Assembly: GCF_002002735.1 (NCBI RefSeq)
Contig: NZ_MUNY01000072.1
Coordinates: forward strand, 248,001-312,000
Length of the DNA: 64,000 nucleotides
Reading direction: 5' to 3'
DNA from: Algoriphagus sp. A40
GTDB taxonomy: Bacteria; Bacteroidota; Bacteroidia; Cytophagales; Cyclobacteriaceae
Part shown: positions 16,828 through 27,000 of the stretch, in pieces
Layout of the letters: the number at the start of each line of letters is the position of its first letter
Position numbering within the stretch: the stretch's first letter is position 1
Translations under genes and position numbers: made by a program
Notes under the pieces: model-generated
Databases searched by the model: none
Told to the model about the DNA's origin: nothing
What the model saw: only the letters and a program-made list of their open reading frames with translations

Positions 16828-18021
16828 ATGAAAACTCAAACATTCTTCTCCACCAGTCTTCGATGGCTATCTGCCTTCCTTTTGTTGATATTAATCTCAT
16901 GCTCGGACTCCTCAGATCCTGATCCGACCCCTCCAGCCGATAAGCAAGAAGACATTGCCGTAATCGATGGGAAATTGGAAGCTTTTCTCACCACGCATAA
17001 AATTCCAGGTGCAACATTGGCAATCTCAAAAAACGGAAAATTGGTGTACAAAAAGCCTTATGGTCTAGCCAATGTGGAGGCTAATGAGAAAATGACCAAT
17101 GAACACCGAATGCGAGTAGCCAGTGTTTCTAAAACGTTTGCCGGATTGGCCATCATGAAACTTGTCCAGGATGGAAAAATTTCTTTGGATGATAAAGTTT
17201 TTGGTCCAGGCACAATCCTGGGAACTACCTACGGAACGAAAGCTTACTCAGACCGGGTGACCAAAGTGACCGTGAGACATCTCATGCAGATGACTACAGG
17301 AGGATGGGTGGTCGCGGGCAATCGAGATGCGATCGATTACCAGACAAACTTGACAAATGATCAGTTTTTTTCTTGGATGATGGACAATGCAACGCTCACA
17401 TTCGAGCCTGGATCTCAGTATTACTATGTAAATACCAATTACTTCGTAGCCTCCCGAATCGTGGAAAAAATCTCCGGAAAGTCTTATTACCAGTATATGA
17501 AAGAGAGTTTCATTGATCCGATAGGAATCCCAAGCACGGTGATGGCCAAAAATGGAATTGCGGGAAAACAGTCAGATGAGGTGACTTATTACGGTCAAGG
17601 TGGGACCAAAGGATTTGAATACAACCTGAATATTGAGCGTAGAGATGGTGATGCAGGAATAGTCATCAACGCTGTGGACTTGCTGAAATTTTCCCTTGCG
17701 ATCGATGGCAACCCAAGTCGTCCGGATGTGCTGAATGCAGCCACATTTGCTCAATTTGTGCAGGGGTCCAGCGCAAACCAAGGCTTTGGTAATGGGATTG
17801 TCACCTGGAATTCTGTCCGCTATTTCTATGGGGCATTGCCAGGTACACGGTCTTCGTACATGTATCACACCTCAAACGGCATGGCTGTAGCATTGATCTT
17901 CAACGGGAACGCAGATTACACTGCCAACACTTACAACACCTTTGCAATCGCTCACCAAGACCTGCTTTTGGATCTACTCAACAACAATTTGAATGTCTAC
18001 AAAGACATCGATCAGTTTTGA
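16828..18021 (+). CDS. Lipoprotein serine hydrolase, beta-lactamase/DD-peptidase fold
   Basis: A 397-residue class C beta-lactamase-like enzyme. A lipoprotein signal (LLLILISCSDSSDPDP) ends at the lipobox Cys. The active-site motifs are the Ser-x-x-Lys of RVASVSKTF, the Tyr-x-Asn of YYVNTNYF, and a late HTSNG in place of the usual KTG-type motif. Relatives include esterases, D-aminopeptidases and penicillin-binding-like hydrolases, so antibiotic resistance should not be assumed. It lies 38 bases after the CHAT gene and ahead of the sigma factor gene. Confidence 0.9.
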   Translation: MKTQTFFSTSLRWLSAFLLLILISCSDSSDPDPTPPADKQEDIAVIDGKLEAFLTTHKIPGATLAISKNGKLVYKKPYGLANVEANEKMTNEHRMRVASVSKTFAGLAIMKLVQDGKISLDDKVFGPGTILGTTYGTKAYSDRVTKVTVRHLMQMTTGGWVVAGNRDAIDYQTNLTNDQFFSWMMDNATLTFEPGSQYYYVNTNYFVASRIVEKISGKSYYQYMKESFIDPIGIPSTVMAKNGIAGKQSDEVTYYGQGGTKGFEYNLNIERRDGDAGIVINAVDLLKFSLAIDGNPSRPDVLNAATFAQFVQGSSANQGFGNGIVTWNSVRYFYGALPGTRSSYMYHTSNGMAVALIFNGNADYTANTYNTFAIAHQDLLLDLLNNNLNVYKDIDQF

Positions 18022-18105
18022 ATTAGATCAAAATAAGTAATTGAATACCAAAGTTCTTGGGGTAAATGGCATTTAATAGTATCTTTTATGGGACTTCTTT
18101 GATCC

Positions 18106-18669
18106 ATGCCTAAAGATACTTTTGAAACTTTCTCCCAGGAAAAACTGATAGAGGCAATCCGTCAAAATGACGAAAATGTCCTGAAGTGGATTTACCAAAA
18201 ATACTATCCAAAGATTCAACAGATGGTTTTGGCTAACAGTGGGAATATGGAACAGGTTAAGGATCTCTACCAGGAAGCATTTCTTTCCTTTTGGACCAAT
18301 GTAAAATCGGGCAAATTTCAACCGGAAAATGAATCTGCATTGGCAGGATATATTTACCAGATTGCAAAAAACAAATGGATGGATATGGTCAGGTCAGTGG
18401 CTTTCAAAAGGACAGTTCATCCCGATTCTTTGCCTGATTTTATCCAGGAAGAGCAGGAAGACAAAGAAGTTTACATCGTTCAAATCGAGGGTGCATTTGC
18501 CAGACTGGGAGAAAACTGCAAAGAATTATTAACAAGGTTTTATTACCAAAAGCAAAGTCTTGTCGTTTTGTCAGACTTTTTTGGTTGGACAGAAGCTACA
18601 ACCAAAAACAACAAATACCGCTGTATGGAAAAGCTCCGGATCAGCCTGAAATCGGAAACAAAACAATAG
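18106..18669 (+). CDS. RNA polymerase ECF-type sigma factor
   Basis: A 187-residue sigma-70 family protein with regions 2 and 4 only. Region 2 is LKWIYQKYYPKIQQMVLANS and on through DLYQEAFLSFWTNV. Region 4 is LGENCKELLTRFYYQKQSLV with the helix-turn-helix LSDFFGWTEATTKNNKYRCM. It is followed one base later by a membrane TPR protein with an anti-sigma-like layout, so it probably controls a local or envelope regulon. The promoter it recognises is unknown. Confidence 0.92.
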   Translation: MPKDTFETFSQEKLIEAIRQNDENVLKWIYQKYYPKIQQMVLANSGNMEQVKDLYQEAFLSFWTNVKSGKFQPENESALAGYIYQIAKNKWMDMVRSVAFKRTVHPDSLPDFIQEEQEDKEVYIVQIEGAFARLGENCKELLTRFYYQKQSLVVLSDFFGWTEATTKNNKYRCMEKLRISLKSETKQ

Positions 18670-18670
18670 A

Positions 18671-19414
18671 ATGAATTCATCACTTTCCCTGGAAGACTTT
18701 GAACTGATCGAAGACTATATCGCAGGTTCGCTCGATTCCGCTAAATTGGAAGAAGTCCGCATGAGAACAATCTCAGATCAGGAGTTTGCAGCTCATATCG
18801 AAGAAATCAAAGGACTTCAATTCGGTGTGGAAAGAGCAGTCCTTGCTTCCAAATTGGATTCTTTCCATTCTGAATTAAGCCATTTGGATAAAAATGCTCA
18901 GCAGCGGAAGATCCGTCCTCTTTGGTTCTGGGGCGTAGCAGCTTCCCTATTTCTAATCATGTCCGCCGGAGTTTGGTGGATCATGGGGGAAAAAAGCTCC
19001 GGGGAAAAACTTTACCAAGCCTATTTCAAGACTGATCCGGGTTTGGTGACTTCCATGTCTGCCGGCTCTGGTTATGATTTTGACCGTGCCATGGTGGATT
19101 ATAAATCCGGAGAATATCTCAAAGCCAAAGAAGCCTTCGAATCACTTTTGAAAAAAAGCAGCCAAAATGATACGTTGATTTATTTTTTAGCGATGTCGGA
19201 GCTAAATCTACAAAATGATCAGGCTGCTGAGAAATTGCTTTTAGCAGTAAGCGAGGATACAGCAAGCGGGTTTTCCAAAGATTCTTTTTGGTATTTGGGA
19301 CTTCTCGCGCTGAAGGAAGAAGACTACGCCCTGGCAAAAAAATACGTGAACCAATCCGGTCGCCCAAAGTCAAACGAATTGATTCAAGCCCTTGAGGAAG
19401 CGTCCGGGAAATAA
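18671..19414 (+). CDS. Single-pass membrane TPR protein, probable anti-sigma partner
   Basis: A 247-residue protein. The N-terminal cytoplasmic part (FELIEDYIAGSLDSAKLEEV) resembles the first helices of anti-sigma domains. One membrane helix lies at about residues 84-106, and the external C-terminus carries tetratricopeptide-like helices. It starts one base after the sigma gene, implying translational coupling and a regulatory link. No zinc-binding HxxxCxxC motif is present, so the anti-sigma role is inferred from layout and context only. Confidence 0.75.
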   Translation: MNSSLSLEDFELIEDYIAGSLDSAKLEEVRMRTISDQEFAAHIEEIKGLQFGVERAVLASKLDSFHSELSHLDKNAQQRKIRPLWFWGVAASLFLIMSAGVWWIMGEKSSGEKLYQAYFKTDPGLVTSMSAGSGYDFDRAMVDYKSGEYLKAKEAFESLLKKSSQNDTLIYFLAMSELNLQNDQAAEKLLLAVSEDTASGFSKDSFWYLGLLALKEEDYALAKKYVNQSGRPKSNELIQALEEASGK

Positions 19415-19489
19415 AGGATTTTTGTCGGAAGAAATTGATGACTAATTCGATTTTCAGCGATGAGAGGATGTAACCAAATCCTTTTTCCG

Positions 19490-21664
19490 ATGAAACCAAG
19501 ACTCCGCTCTCTACTGCTTCTACTAGCTTTTGTTTTCGCCTGCCAAACAGAAGAAGATCCACAGCCAATTCCAAAAGACCCGTTGACGGGGCTGGAAAAG
19601 ACCGCCGTCCAGATCAAACTCCCTGAGGGGGTAAATATAGATTTGGCTAATACTGTCATCTATTCCCAAAATCTCGAAAAGGAAGTAACCGAAACCGGGC
19701 AGGGAGAAGTGTTGAACCTCCAAGACAATCCCGCATTTGCGTATTTGTTTGATAGGGAGGGAAATCTAATTCTAGCAGGGTTGATTGGCCCAGGCCGCAC
19801 CGAATTATCCGCCGAAACCACCACCGAATTTTTGCTTTACCAGAGTTTTGGGATTCCATTTATGGAAGAGGCGTTCGCCAACCGTTTTTTTCAGGAAGTT
19901 CGGCAGTTTCCTATTTGGGATACTTCTCTGAATCTTGTGAAGAGCCAATTGGCGACGGATCCAATGATGCTTGGGAAGCAGGAGATCATGAATAAAATAC
20001 TCGGGATCGTCAATCCTTTGGCTGCCAAGTTCCGCATGGCAAATCCTAACGCAAGATCCACTGCAAACGAACCCAAAGCCTCCGATCTCTTGGTGGATGG
20101 CACGATCAAAAGCGGTGTTCAGGCCTACCAGACCGGGCTCAATACCTTTGTGTTGGACAATACGGTTCGAAGGAGATCACACGCTTTCCTGTACAAAACT
20201 GAATTTATCAACCAAGCAGGCTCGACCGAAGTGATTCATACTTCTGTCGGTTCCGCAGCGAGCATCGTCCCGGACAAGGAGATTGCGATCGCAATGGTGA
20301 ACGGAATCACGGGGGTGAGTAGTACCGTGTATGAATATTTGATCGGAGATACTGAGAAGTCCTTTCGAGTGACGACAGACCCAGTCCAAATTCCCCTCAC
20401 CGATGCGGAAAAAGCGGCAACTTGGGAACTTAGGGTAATTGGAGTAGGCACAGAATCTATCGGCTTGAATTCTGTGGAGCGATCCAAATTGGTCAAACTC
20501 CAAATGACTACCCTGACCTTGGATTTTATAGTTCCCCTCATTGCCGATGGAATAGCCGCAAAAGGATTGGTTTCTAAAGGAAACGATGGACCGAAGGGTG
20601 AGGAATTTCTCTGGGAGGCGCTGATCACTGCAGTGGCTGGATATGTCGACAAGATGCCGGAGATCAAGACAAAGATTGACAAGTCAGAATATGACGAAGC
20701 CATAAAGGATTTTTTTACCATTGGATATAACCAGTTCGGGTCAATTTTTTTGGAAGATTTGATGAAAATCGCCGCTGAGACCATCTACAATTCGCTTCCC
20801 AAAGATGTGGCGCGGCCGAATTTAGAGACCATGAAGGGTTCGGCTTCCCGCATGTTTAAGGTCCTCGGAGCGATAGAGCTACTCATGAAAGGATCGGATT
20901 ATGCGCGAAAAATTTATGATATCCAGAGTTCAAAAAGCTTGGAAATCTGGGAGATCAAGGCCAAAGAGATAGAAGTAAATCTGGAGCCCCGAGAGACTAT
21001 TGTGCAGCCCGGAGGAGAAAAGGCGTTGACAGCCTTTATCAAATCTACAGTAGCCGACGGCACAGTCATCGAGTACCAATGGAGCACAGAAGGCAAGTTT
21101 GGAGAATTGAAAGATGCGATAGGGCATAAGGGAAAATCATTCACCAGTTCTTCAAAAAATGTCACCTACGTCTGCACAGCGGCTCCAGGCGCAGGAAGTG
21201 AAAACCGGCAAGACGTGGTCAAGGTGGAAATCTATATGAAGGTCGGACAGGTGAGGTACAAAATCGGGGCGGATGAAGCGATCATGAAGGTCGGAGACAA
21301 GGAGGTCTTTAACGTAGGGTGGGAGAAGAAAATAGTCTACATCGAAAAAATGGATGGGAACAAGATTGTCTATTCAATGAGCAATGGCGGATTTGCTGCA
21401 ATAATCCCCGAAAAAGAAGGGGCAAAGTTTTATGATTTAGTAAATATTCGGGAGAATGGAACCCGAACTACAACTATCCGAAAAAGTCCCGCAGACCTCA
21501 AAACCCCGGAAGGGAAATTAGAATATTGGGTTAAAATCGGAGGTTTGTTCCTTTTCGAAACCTACAGCAAAGAAAAACTGCAGGAAAAAATAAATGAAGT
21601 AGAGAAGCAGCTGGACGCGGCAAAACCCAACTATGGAAGTCTGGAAGTAACTGTGATCCGGTAA
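19490..21664 (+). CDS. Large lipoprotein of unknown function with a C-terminal Ig/PKD-like stretch
   Basis: A 724-residue protein beginning MKPRLRSLLLLLAFVFACQT, a lipoprotein signal with the acylated Cys at residue 18; an in-frame ATG 30 bases upstream gives a poorer signal. The middle is helical with no known motif. Residues about 505-590 (VNLEPRETIVQPGGEKALTA, then VIEYQWSTEGKFGELKDA) look like an Ig-like or PKD-like beta domain. It closes the CHAT/sigma cluster and ends at a strong bidirectional terminator. It may be a surface target or effector of that module; this is inference. Confidence 0.7.
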   Translation: MKPRLRSLLLLLAFVFACQTEEDPQPIPKDPLTGLEKTAVQIKLPEGVNIDLANTVIYSQNLEKEVTETGQGEVLNLQDNPAFAYLFDREGNLILAGLIGPGRTELSAETTTEFLLYQSFGIPFMEEAFANRFFQEVRQFPIWDTSLNLVKSQLATDPMMLGKQEIMNKILGIVNPLAAKFRMANPNARSTANEPKASDLLVDGTIKSGVQAYQTGLNTFVLDNTVRRRSHAFLYKTEFINQAGSTEVIHTSVGSAASIVPDKEIAIAMVNGITGVSSTVYEYLIGDTEKSFRVTTDPVQIPLTDAEKAATWELRVIGVGTESIGLNSVERSKLVKLQMTTLTLDFIVPLIADGIAAKGLVSKGNDGPKGEEFLWEALITAVAGYVDKMPEIKTKIDKSEYDEAIKDFFTIGYNQFGSIFLEDLMKIAAETIYNSLPKDVARPNLETMKGSASRMFKVLGAIELLMKGSDYARKIYDIQSSKSLEIWEIKAKEIEVNLEPRETIVQPGGEKALTAFIKSTVADGTVIEYQWSTEGKFGELKDAIGHKGKSFTSSSKNVTYVCTAAPGAGSENRQDVVKVEIYMKVGQVRYKIGADEAIMKVGDKEVFNVGWEKKIVYIEKMDGNKIVYSMSNGGFAAIIPEKEGAKFYDLVNIRENGTRTTTIRKSPADLKTPEGKLEYWVKIGGLFLFETYSKEKLQEKINEVEKQLDAAKPNYGSLEVTVIR

Positions 21665-21670
21665 GAGCGA

Positions 21671-21704
21671 AAAATGGCTTCCTCAAACTGAGGAAGCCAT
21701 TTTT
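21671..21704. terminator. Bidirectional terminator
   Basis: AAAATGGCTTCCTC, loop AAACT, GAGGAAGCCATTTT gives a perfect 14-bp stem flanked by A and T runs. It lies between the convergent lipoprotein gene (ends 21664) and the pyrophosphohydrolase gene (ends 21706) and can stop transcription from both sides. Confidence 0.92.
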
Positions 21705-21705
21705 G

Positions 21706-22173
21706 TTATTTTTCGATAATTCCCTTCAAATCTGCAGGCGAATAACCGACAGACTTAAGCGTTTTATGGTCTCCTTCTCTGAATACCAAAAATAAATCGC
21801 CCTCCTTTTCATAGAAGCAAGGCGTTCCTTTGTCTTCGTAATGTTTGACGGTGGCTTGGGCTTCTTCTTCGGTTTTGCAGGCTTTGCTCATATTGGAGCG
21901 CTGCACTTCGTCAAAAAGGGCTTTGAATTTTTCTCCTAAGCCAAATTCCAAAATCGCTCCAGAAAGCACGTACTGGAGGTCGCATAGAGCATCGGCGATT
22001 TCGACGATGTCTTTGTTTTCAATGGCCTCTTCCAGTTCTTTCAACTCTTCTGCTAAAAGTGAAACACGAAGATTACATCTGGTTTCGGAAGGAATCGTCG
22101 GTTCGGGAAGCACTGGGTGTTTGAATGTTTCGTGGAATAGTGCTACAGAGGTAAGCGACTTGGGATCTTGCAT
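21706..22173 (-). CDS. All-alpha NTP pyrophosphohydrolase (MazG/PRA-PH-like)
   Basis: A 155-residue protein. The MazG-like acidic signature is seen as EELKELEEAIENKDIVEIAD and ALCDLQYVLSG, with the ExxE and DxxxD metal ligands in place. The C-terminal third (KTEEEAQATVKHYEDKGTPC) resembles phage and bacterial phosphoribosyl-ATP pyrophosphohydrolase-like proteins. Such enzymes hydrolyse nucleoside triphosphates to monophosphates, often as house-cleaning. The exact substrate is unknown. It follows the SOD gene on the same strand after a terminator. Confidence 0.85.
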   Translation of the reverse strand: MQDPKSLTSVALFHETFKHPVLPEPTIPSETRCNLRVSLLAEELKELEEAIENKDIVEIADALCDLQYVLSGAILEFGLGEKFKALFDEVQRSNMSKACKTEEEAQATVKHYEDKGTPCFYEKEGDLFLVFREGDHKTLKSVGYSPADLKGIIEK

Positions 22174-22211
22174 GAAAATGGTTATTCTAATTCGAGCCTG
22201 AAATAAATAAA

Positions 22212-22235
22212 AAAGACCGGAAAACCGGCCTTTTT
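22212..22235 (-). terminator. Terminator of the superoxide dismutase gene
   Basis: Read on the minus strand, AAAGGCCGG, TTTT, CCGGTCTTTTTT forms a stem with one G-T pair followed by a T run. It lies 24 bases after the SOD stop codon; A-rich flanks may also let it work in the other direction. Confidence 0.8.
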
Positions 22236-22258
22236 ATTCTTTACTCTGTATAATTTCT

Positions 22259-23005
22259 TTAAGCCTTTTCGAATCGTTCACTTACAGCTTTCCAGTTCAC
22301 CAAATTCCAAAATGCCGCGACATAATCCGGACGTCTGTTTTGATAATTCAGGTAATAGGCATGTTCCCAAACGTCAAGTCCAAGAATAGGAGTTCCTTTC
22401 ATTTCTGCCAAATCCATTAGGGGATTGTCCTGATTTGGAGTGGAGCTTACCGCCAATTTGCCGCCGGGCTGCACAATCAGCCAGGCCCAACCAGATCCGA
22501 ATCGGGTCTTTGCTGCAGTTTCAAACTGGGTAACAAAAGTCTCATAGCTTCCAAAAGAAGCGACAATGGCATCCATGAGTTTTCCTTCCGGTTTTCCTCC
22601 GGCATTTGGCCCCATCACGCTCCAGAAAAGTTCGTGATTGTAATGTCCTCCTCCATTGTTGCGCATTTTTACAGAGAATTTGGAGATGCTTGCCAGGACA
22701 TTTTCCAAAGGCTTCGAAGTATCCACTCCCTCTTCTTTGGCAGCATCATTCAGGTTTGTGGCATAAGCAGCAGCATGTTTGGTGTAGTGGATTTCCATTG
22801 TTCGGGCATCGATATGAGGCTCTAGAGCAGGGTATCCGTAAGCAAGAGGGCTTTGGGTAAATCCTGTAGCATATGGAAAATCCGAAGGAATTTCCACTCC
22901 TTTTGCCAACAACTCGGCAATCGAAGTGCCGATTAGTCCGACTGTCAGCCCTGCTTTTGCGGAGTTGGAAATAAAAGTTCTACGAGTTATTGTTGATTTT
23001 TTCAT
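22259..23005 (-). CDS. Fe/Mn superoxide dismutase with Tat-type export signal
   Basis: A 248-residue Fe/Mn superoxide dismutase. Metal ligands occur in MEIHYTKHAAAY (His), NNGGGHYNHELFW (His region), and LGLDVWEHAYYLNYQNRRPDY (Asp and His). The preferred ATG at 23005 gives MKKSTITRRTFISNSAKAG, a twin-arginine signal (TRRTFI), then a hydrophobic stretch. Most bacterial Fe/Mn SODs are cytosolic; this one should fold with its metal inside and be exported to the periplasm. An in-frame start 42 bases upstream would hide the Tat motif and is not preferred. Confidence 0.92.
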   Translation of the reverse strand: MKKSTITRRTFISNSAKAGLTVGLIGTSIAELLAKGVEIPSDFPYATGFTQSPLAYGYPALEPHIDARTMEIHYTKHAAAYATNLNDAAKEEGVDTSKPLENVLASISKFSVKMRNNGGGHYNHELFWSVMGPNAGGKPEGKLMDAIVASFGSYETFVTQFETAAKTRFGSGWAWLIVQPGGKLAVSSTPNQDNPLMDLAEMKGTPILGLDVWEHAYYLNYQNRRPDYVAAFWNLVNWKAVSERFEKA

Positions 23006-23193
23006 TGTGTGTGTGGTTTTACTAAATCCGAACCTTTCAAAGTGCAATTTAGTTGCTCAAATTAGGCATTATCTGACGAATTTGGAATTGAGCATCAGAC
23101 AATAAGTCTGTTTTTCTGACAACTTGGTTAAGTTTGCAGCTCGGTAGTGCCTTGGTTGAGTTTTTGAAATCAAGGTCAGACCTGTTGAAAATC

Positions 23194-23967
23194 ATGGAAC
23201 TTGCATTTTACAAATATCAGGGTACAGGCAATGATTTTGTCATGATCGATGATCGTGATGCGTCTTTTGACTTGGGCAATCTGGAATTAGTTAGTAAGCT
23301 TTGCGACCGCAAATTCGGAATTGGGTCCGATGGCTTGATCGCCATTCGGAATCATCAGGACTATGACTTTGAAATGATTTATTTCAATGCGGACGGGAGT
23401 CAAAGCATGTGTGGAAACGGTGCCCGCTGCGCGGTCGCTTTTTCTTCCTTCTTAGGGATTGTTAATGGAAAAACCCGCTTTCTGGCAATTGATGGCCCAC
23501 ATGAAGCGATCCTTACCGGAGATCAGGTAGAACTTCTGATGGGAGATGTCTATGGAATTGAAAACAAATCTGGAGATTTCTTTCTCAATACCGGCTCCCC
23601 ACATCATATCCGTTTCGTCGAAAAAGCAGAAGGGTATCCTGTTTTTGAAGAAGGAAAGGCGATAAGATATGATTCGGGTTACGCCCCGGCGGGTACTAAT
23701 GTCAACTTTGTACAACCCATGGCAGAAGACGAAGTGTTCGTTAGAACTTACGAAAGAGGGGTAGAAAATGAGACACTATCCTGCGGCACCGGAGTCACAG
23801 CAGCAGCCATTGTCTATGGTTCTCAACATCAGCAAAATCAGGTGAAAATCAACACCCTAGGAGGCAAATTGTCCGTTAAGTTTCATTCCAACCCTGACGG
23901 GACATTCAGCAAAATTTGGCTTATCGGGCCGGCTGAGCATGTTTTCTCAGGAAAAATCAATATTTAA
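23194..23967 (+). CDS. dapF: Diaminopimelate epimerase
   Basis: A 257-residue enzyme that converts LL- to meso-diaminopimelate for lysine and peptidoglycan synthesis. The first catalytic cysteine is in ADGSQSMCGNGARCA, the second in NETLSCGTGVTAAA. The N-terminus MELAFYKYQGTGNDFVMIDD is family-typical, so the ATG at 23194 is chosen over an in-frame TTG at 23134. It stands alone between the SOD gene and secA. Confidence 0.97.
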   Translation: MELAFYKYQGTGNDFVMIDDRDASFDLGNLELVSKLCDRKFGIGSDGLIAIRNHQDYDFEMIYFNADGSQSMCGNGARCAVAFSSFLGIVNGKTRFLAIDGPHEAILTGDQVELLMGDVYGIENKSGDFFLNTGSPHHIRFVEKAEGYPVFEEGKAIRYDSGYAPAGTNVNFVQPMAEDEVFVRTYERGVENETLSCGTGVTAAAIVYGSQHQQNQVKINTLGGKLSVKFHSNPDGTFSKIWLIGPAEHVFSGKINI

Positions 23968-23975
23968 GATTCCCA

Positions 23976-23996
23976 ATTCAGGTTAATAACCTGAAT
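23976..23996. other. Perfect inverted repeat between dapF and secA
   Basis: ATTCAGGTT, AAT, AACCTGAAT forms a 9-bp perfect stem 9 bases after the dapF stop. No T run follows on either strand, so a classical terminator is not evident; it could be an operator or an RNA-end stabiliser. Confidence 0.45.
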
Positions 23997-24066
23997 CAGG
24001 ACTAATTATCAATTCTAACAAAAACGGCTTATTTTTAAGCCCCCAATCGGGAATCCATAAAAAGAC

Positions 24067-27000
24067 ATGCTAGATTTTATTGCAAAAGGATTGGCCAAAA
24101 TTTTCGGCACCAAATCCGACAGAGATATTAAGGAAATCCTTCCAAAGGTCGCCGAAATACATCAGGCTTTCTCAAGTCTGCAGAGTCTGAATGACGATCA
24201 GCTGAGGTTTAAAACACAGGAAATCAAGGAAGTTATCAACGGAAGGCTAAAGTCTATCGATGATAAAATCGCCGAAATCCGTGCTCAGATTGAGGCTCTT
24301 CCAGCTCAAGCCATTCATGAGAAAGACCAGCTTTTCAACGAAATCGACAAGCAGGAAAAAGACCGAGACACGGAGCTGGAGAAGGTACTTGAAGAGGTGA
24401 TGCCTCAGGCTTTTGCAATAGTAAAAGAGACTGCAAGGCGTTTTAAAGAAAATGGCAAATTGGTTGTAAATGCCAGTATGGGTGACCGCGAACTGGCGGC
24501 TACCAAACCAAATGTGGAAATCGATGGTGAGCAAGCCATCTGGCACAACAAGTGGATCGCAGCTGGAACAGAAGTTGTCTGGGACATGGTTCACTATGAC
24601 GTGCAGCTTATCGGGGGGATGGTCCTTCACAAAGGAAAAATCGCTGAAATGGCCACTGGTGAAGGTAAAACGTTGGTTTCCACTTTGCCTGCTTTCCTCA
24701 ATGCTCTTGCGGGACGTGGCGTCCACATCGTTACGGTAAACGACTATCTGGCCAAGCGTGACTCCGAGTGGAATGCACCGCTTTTTGAATTCCATGGATT
24801 GACGGTGGATTGTATCGATAAGTATCAGCCCAACTCCAATGGACGAAAAAAAGCCTACGCTTCTGATATCGTGTATGGTACCAACAACGAGTTTGGCTTT
24901 GACTACCTGAGAGACAACATGGCTCGGGAGGCTGGGGATTTGGTTCAGGGCAAACACCATTTCGCAATGGTCGATGAAGTTGACTCCGTGTTGATTGATG
25001 ATGCAAGGACACCTTTGATTATTTCAGGTCCTGTGCCAAGAGGCGATGTTCATGAATTTGACCAAATGAAGCCCCGTGTGGCTGCCTTGGTTGATGAGCA
25101 GCGCAAGTTGGTTCAGAACTTTTTGTCAACGGCCAAAAAACTGATTGCAGAAGGAAATGAAAAAGAGGGTGGATTGGCTCTTTTCAGAGCATTTCGGGGG
25201 ATACCAAAATACAAGCCTACCATCAAATACCTTTCTGAGCCTGGAATCCGGGTGATTCTTCAGAAGACAGAAAATTTTTACCTCCAAGACAACAAGCGCC
25301 AAATGCCGGAAGCGGATGAACCGCTTTTGTTTACCATCGACGAGAAAACCAATGTCGTGGACTTGACCGATCGGGGTATCGAGACCATGACTACCAAAAA
25401 TGAGGATCCAAGCTTTTTCATCCTTCCCGATATCGGGGTGGAAATTGCTGAATTGGAAAAAAGTACGAATCTAGACGATAAGGAAAAGCTGATTCGCAAA
25501 GAGGAAGTCATCAAAGATTATGGCGTAAAAGCTCAGCGAATCCATACGGTAAACCAATTGCTCAAAGCTTATTGCATGTTTGAGCGGGACACGGAATACA
25601 TCATCGTGGATGGTAAAGTGAAGATCGTCGATGAACAGACAGGACGTGTGATGGAAGGTCGTCGTTATTCCGACGGGTTGCACCAGGCGATTGAAGCGAA
25701 AGAAAATGTAAAAGTGGAGGATGCCACGCAGACCTACGCTACGATTACGCTCCAGAATTACTTCAGAATGTACCATAAGCTGGCCGGTATGACCGGTACA
25801 GCGGAAACTGAAGCTGGAGAATTCTGGGAAATCTACAAGTTGGACGTAGTCGTCATTCCGACCAACAAACCGATCATCAGATCCGATCGAGAAGACAAAG
25901 TTTATAAAACCGTCCGTGAAAAATTCAATGCGGTAACTGACGAGATCAATGAATTGGTGGCTGCTGGAAGACCAGTCTTGGTAGGTACCACTTCCGTAGA
26001 AATCTCCGAAGTACTCAGCCGAATGCTGACTTTGAAGAAGATTCCTCACCAGGTTTTGAATGCTAAGCAGCACGCAAGAGAAGCCGAAATTGTTGCTGAA
26101 GCCGGAAAGCCGGGTACAGTAACCATTGCTACCAACATGGCTGGTCGAGGTACGGATATCAAGTTGACTGCAGAATCCAGAAAGTCAGGCGGTCTCGCCA
26201 TCATTGGTACCGAGCGTCATGAATCACGTCGTGTTGACCGTCAGCTTCGTGGCCGTTCTGGTCGTCAGGGAGACGTGGGATCTTCCCAGTTTTTCGTCTC
26301 CTTGGAAGATAGTTTGATGAGGCTTTTCGGCTCAGATCGGATAGCCAAATTGATGGATCGTATGGGTCTGGAAGAAGGCGAAGTGATCCAGCACAGCATG
26401 ATCACCAAGTCCATCGAGCGTGCTCAGAGAAAAGTGGAAGAAAACAACTTTGGCACTCGTAAAAGACTCTTGGAATACGATGACGTGATGAACTCCCAAC
26501 GGGAGGTGGTCTACAAACGTCGAAGAAACGCCCTGAAAGGAGACCGTTTGGAATTGGATATCCTCAACATCCTGTTTGATGTCTGCGAAAGCCTGATTGA
26601 CATGGGCAAATCCACCGACAATGCCGAGGACCTGAGAATGAATATTTTCACCACTTTGGGTGTGGATTACCACATTTCTGAAGGTGATCTGAAATCCAAG
26701 GATGCTCCGAAATTAACTCAGGAGCTTTACACGGTTGCTTTCGAAAATTATATCAAAAAGAACAGCCTCATAAGCCAGACCGCTCTTCCGATTTTCAAGA
26801 GAGTTCAGGAAGAAAGAGGTGCAACCGTAAAAGACATCATGGTGCCGATTTCGGACGGAATCAAACAGATCGGGGTGGTATGTAATCTGGAAAACATGGT
26901 CCATTCCGATGGTCGTGAATTGATCAGATCCATTGAGAAAAACGTCTCCCTGGCGATAATTGACCAAAATTGGAAAGAACATCTCCGTGATATGGATGAT

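Noticed and set aside
16828..18021. Antibiotic-resistance beta-lactamase
   Set aside because: Only the general serine-hydrolase fold motifs are present; the KTG-type motif is replaced and most such Bacteroidota lipoproteins are not resistance enzymes.
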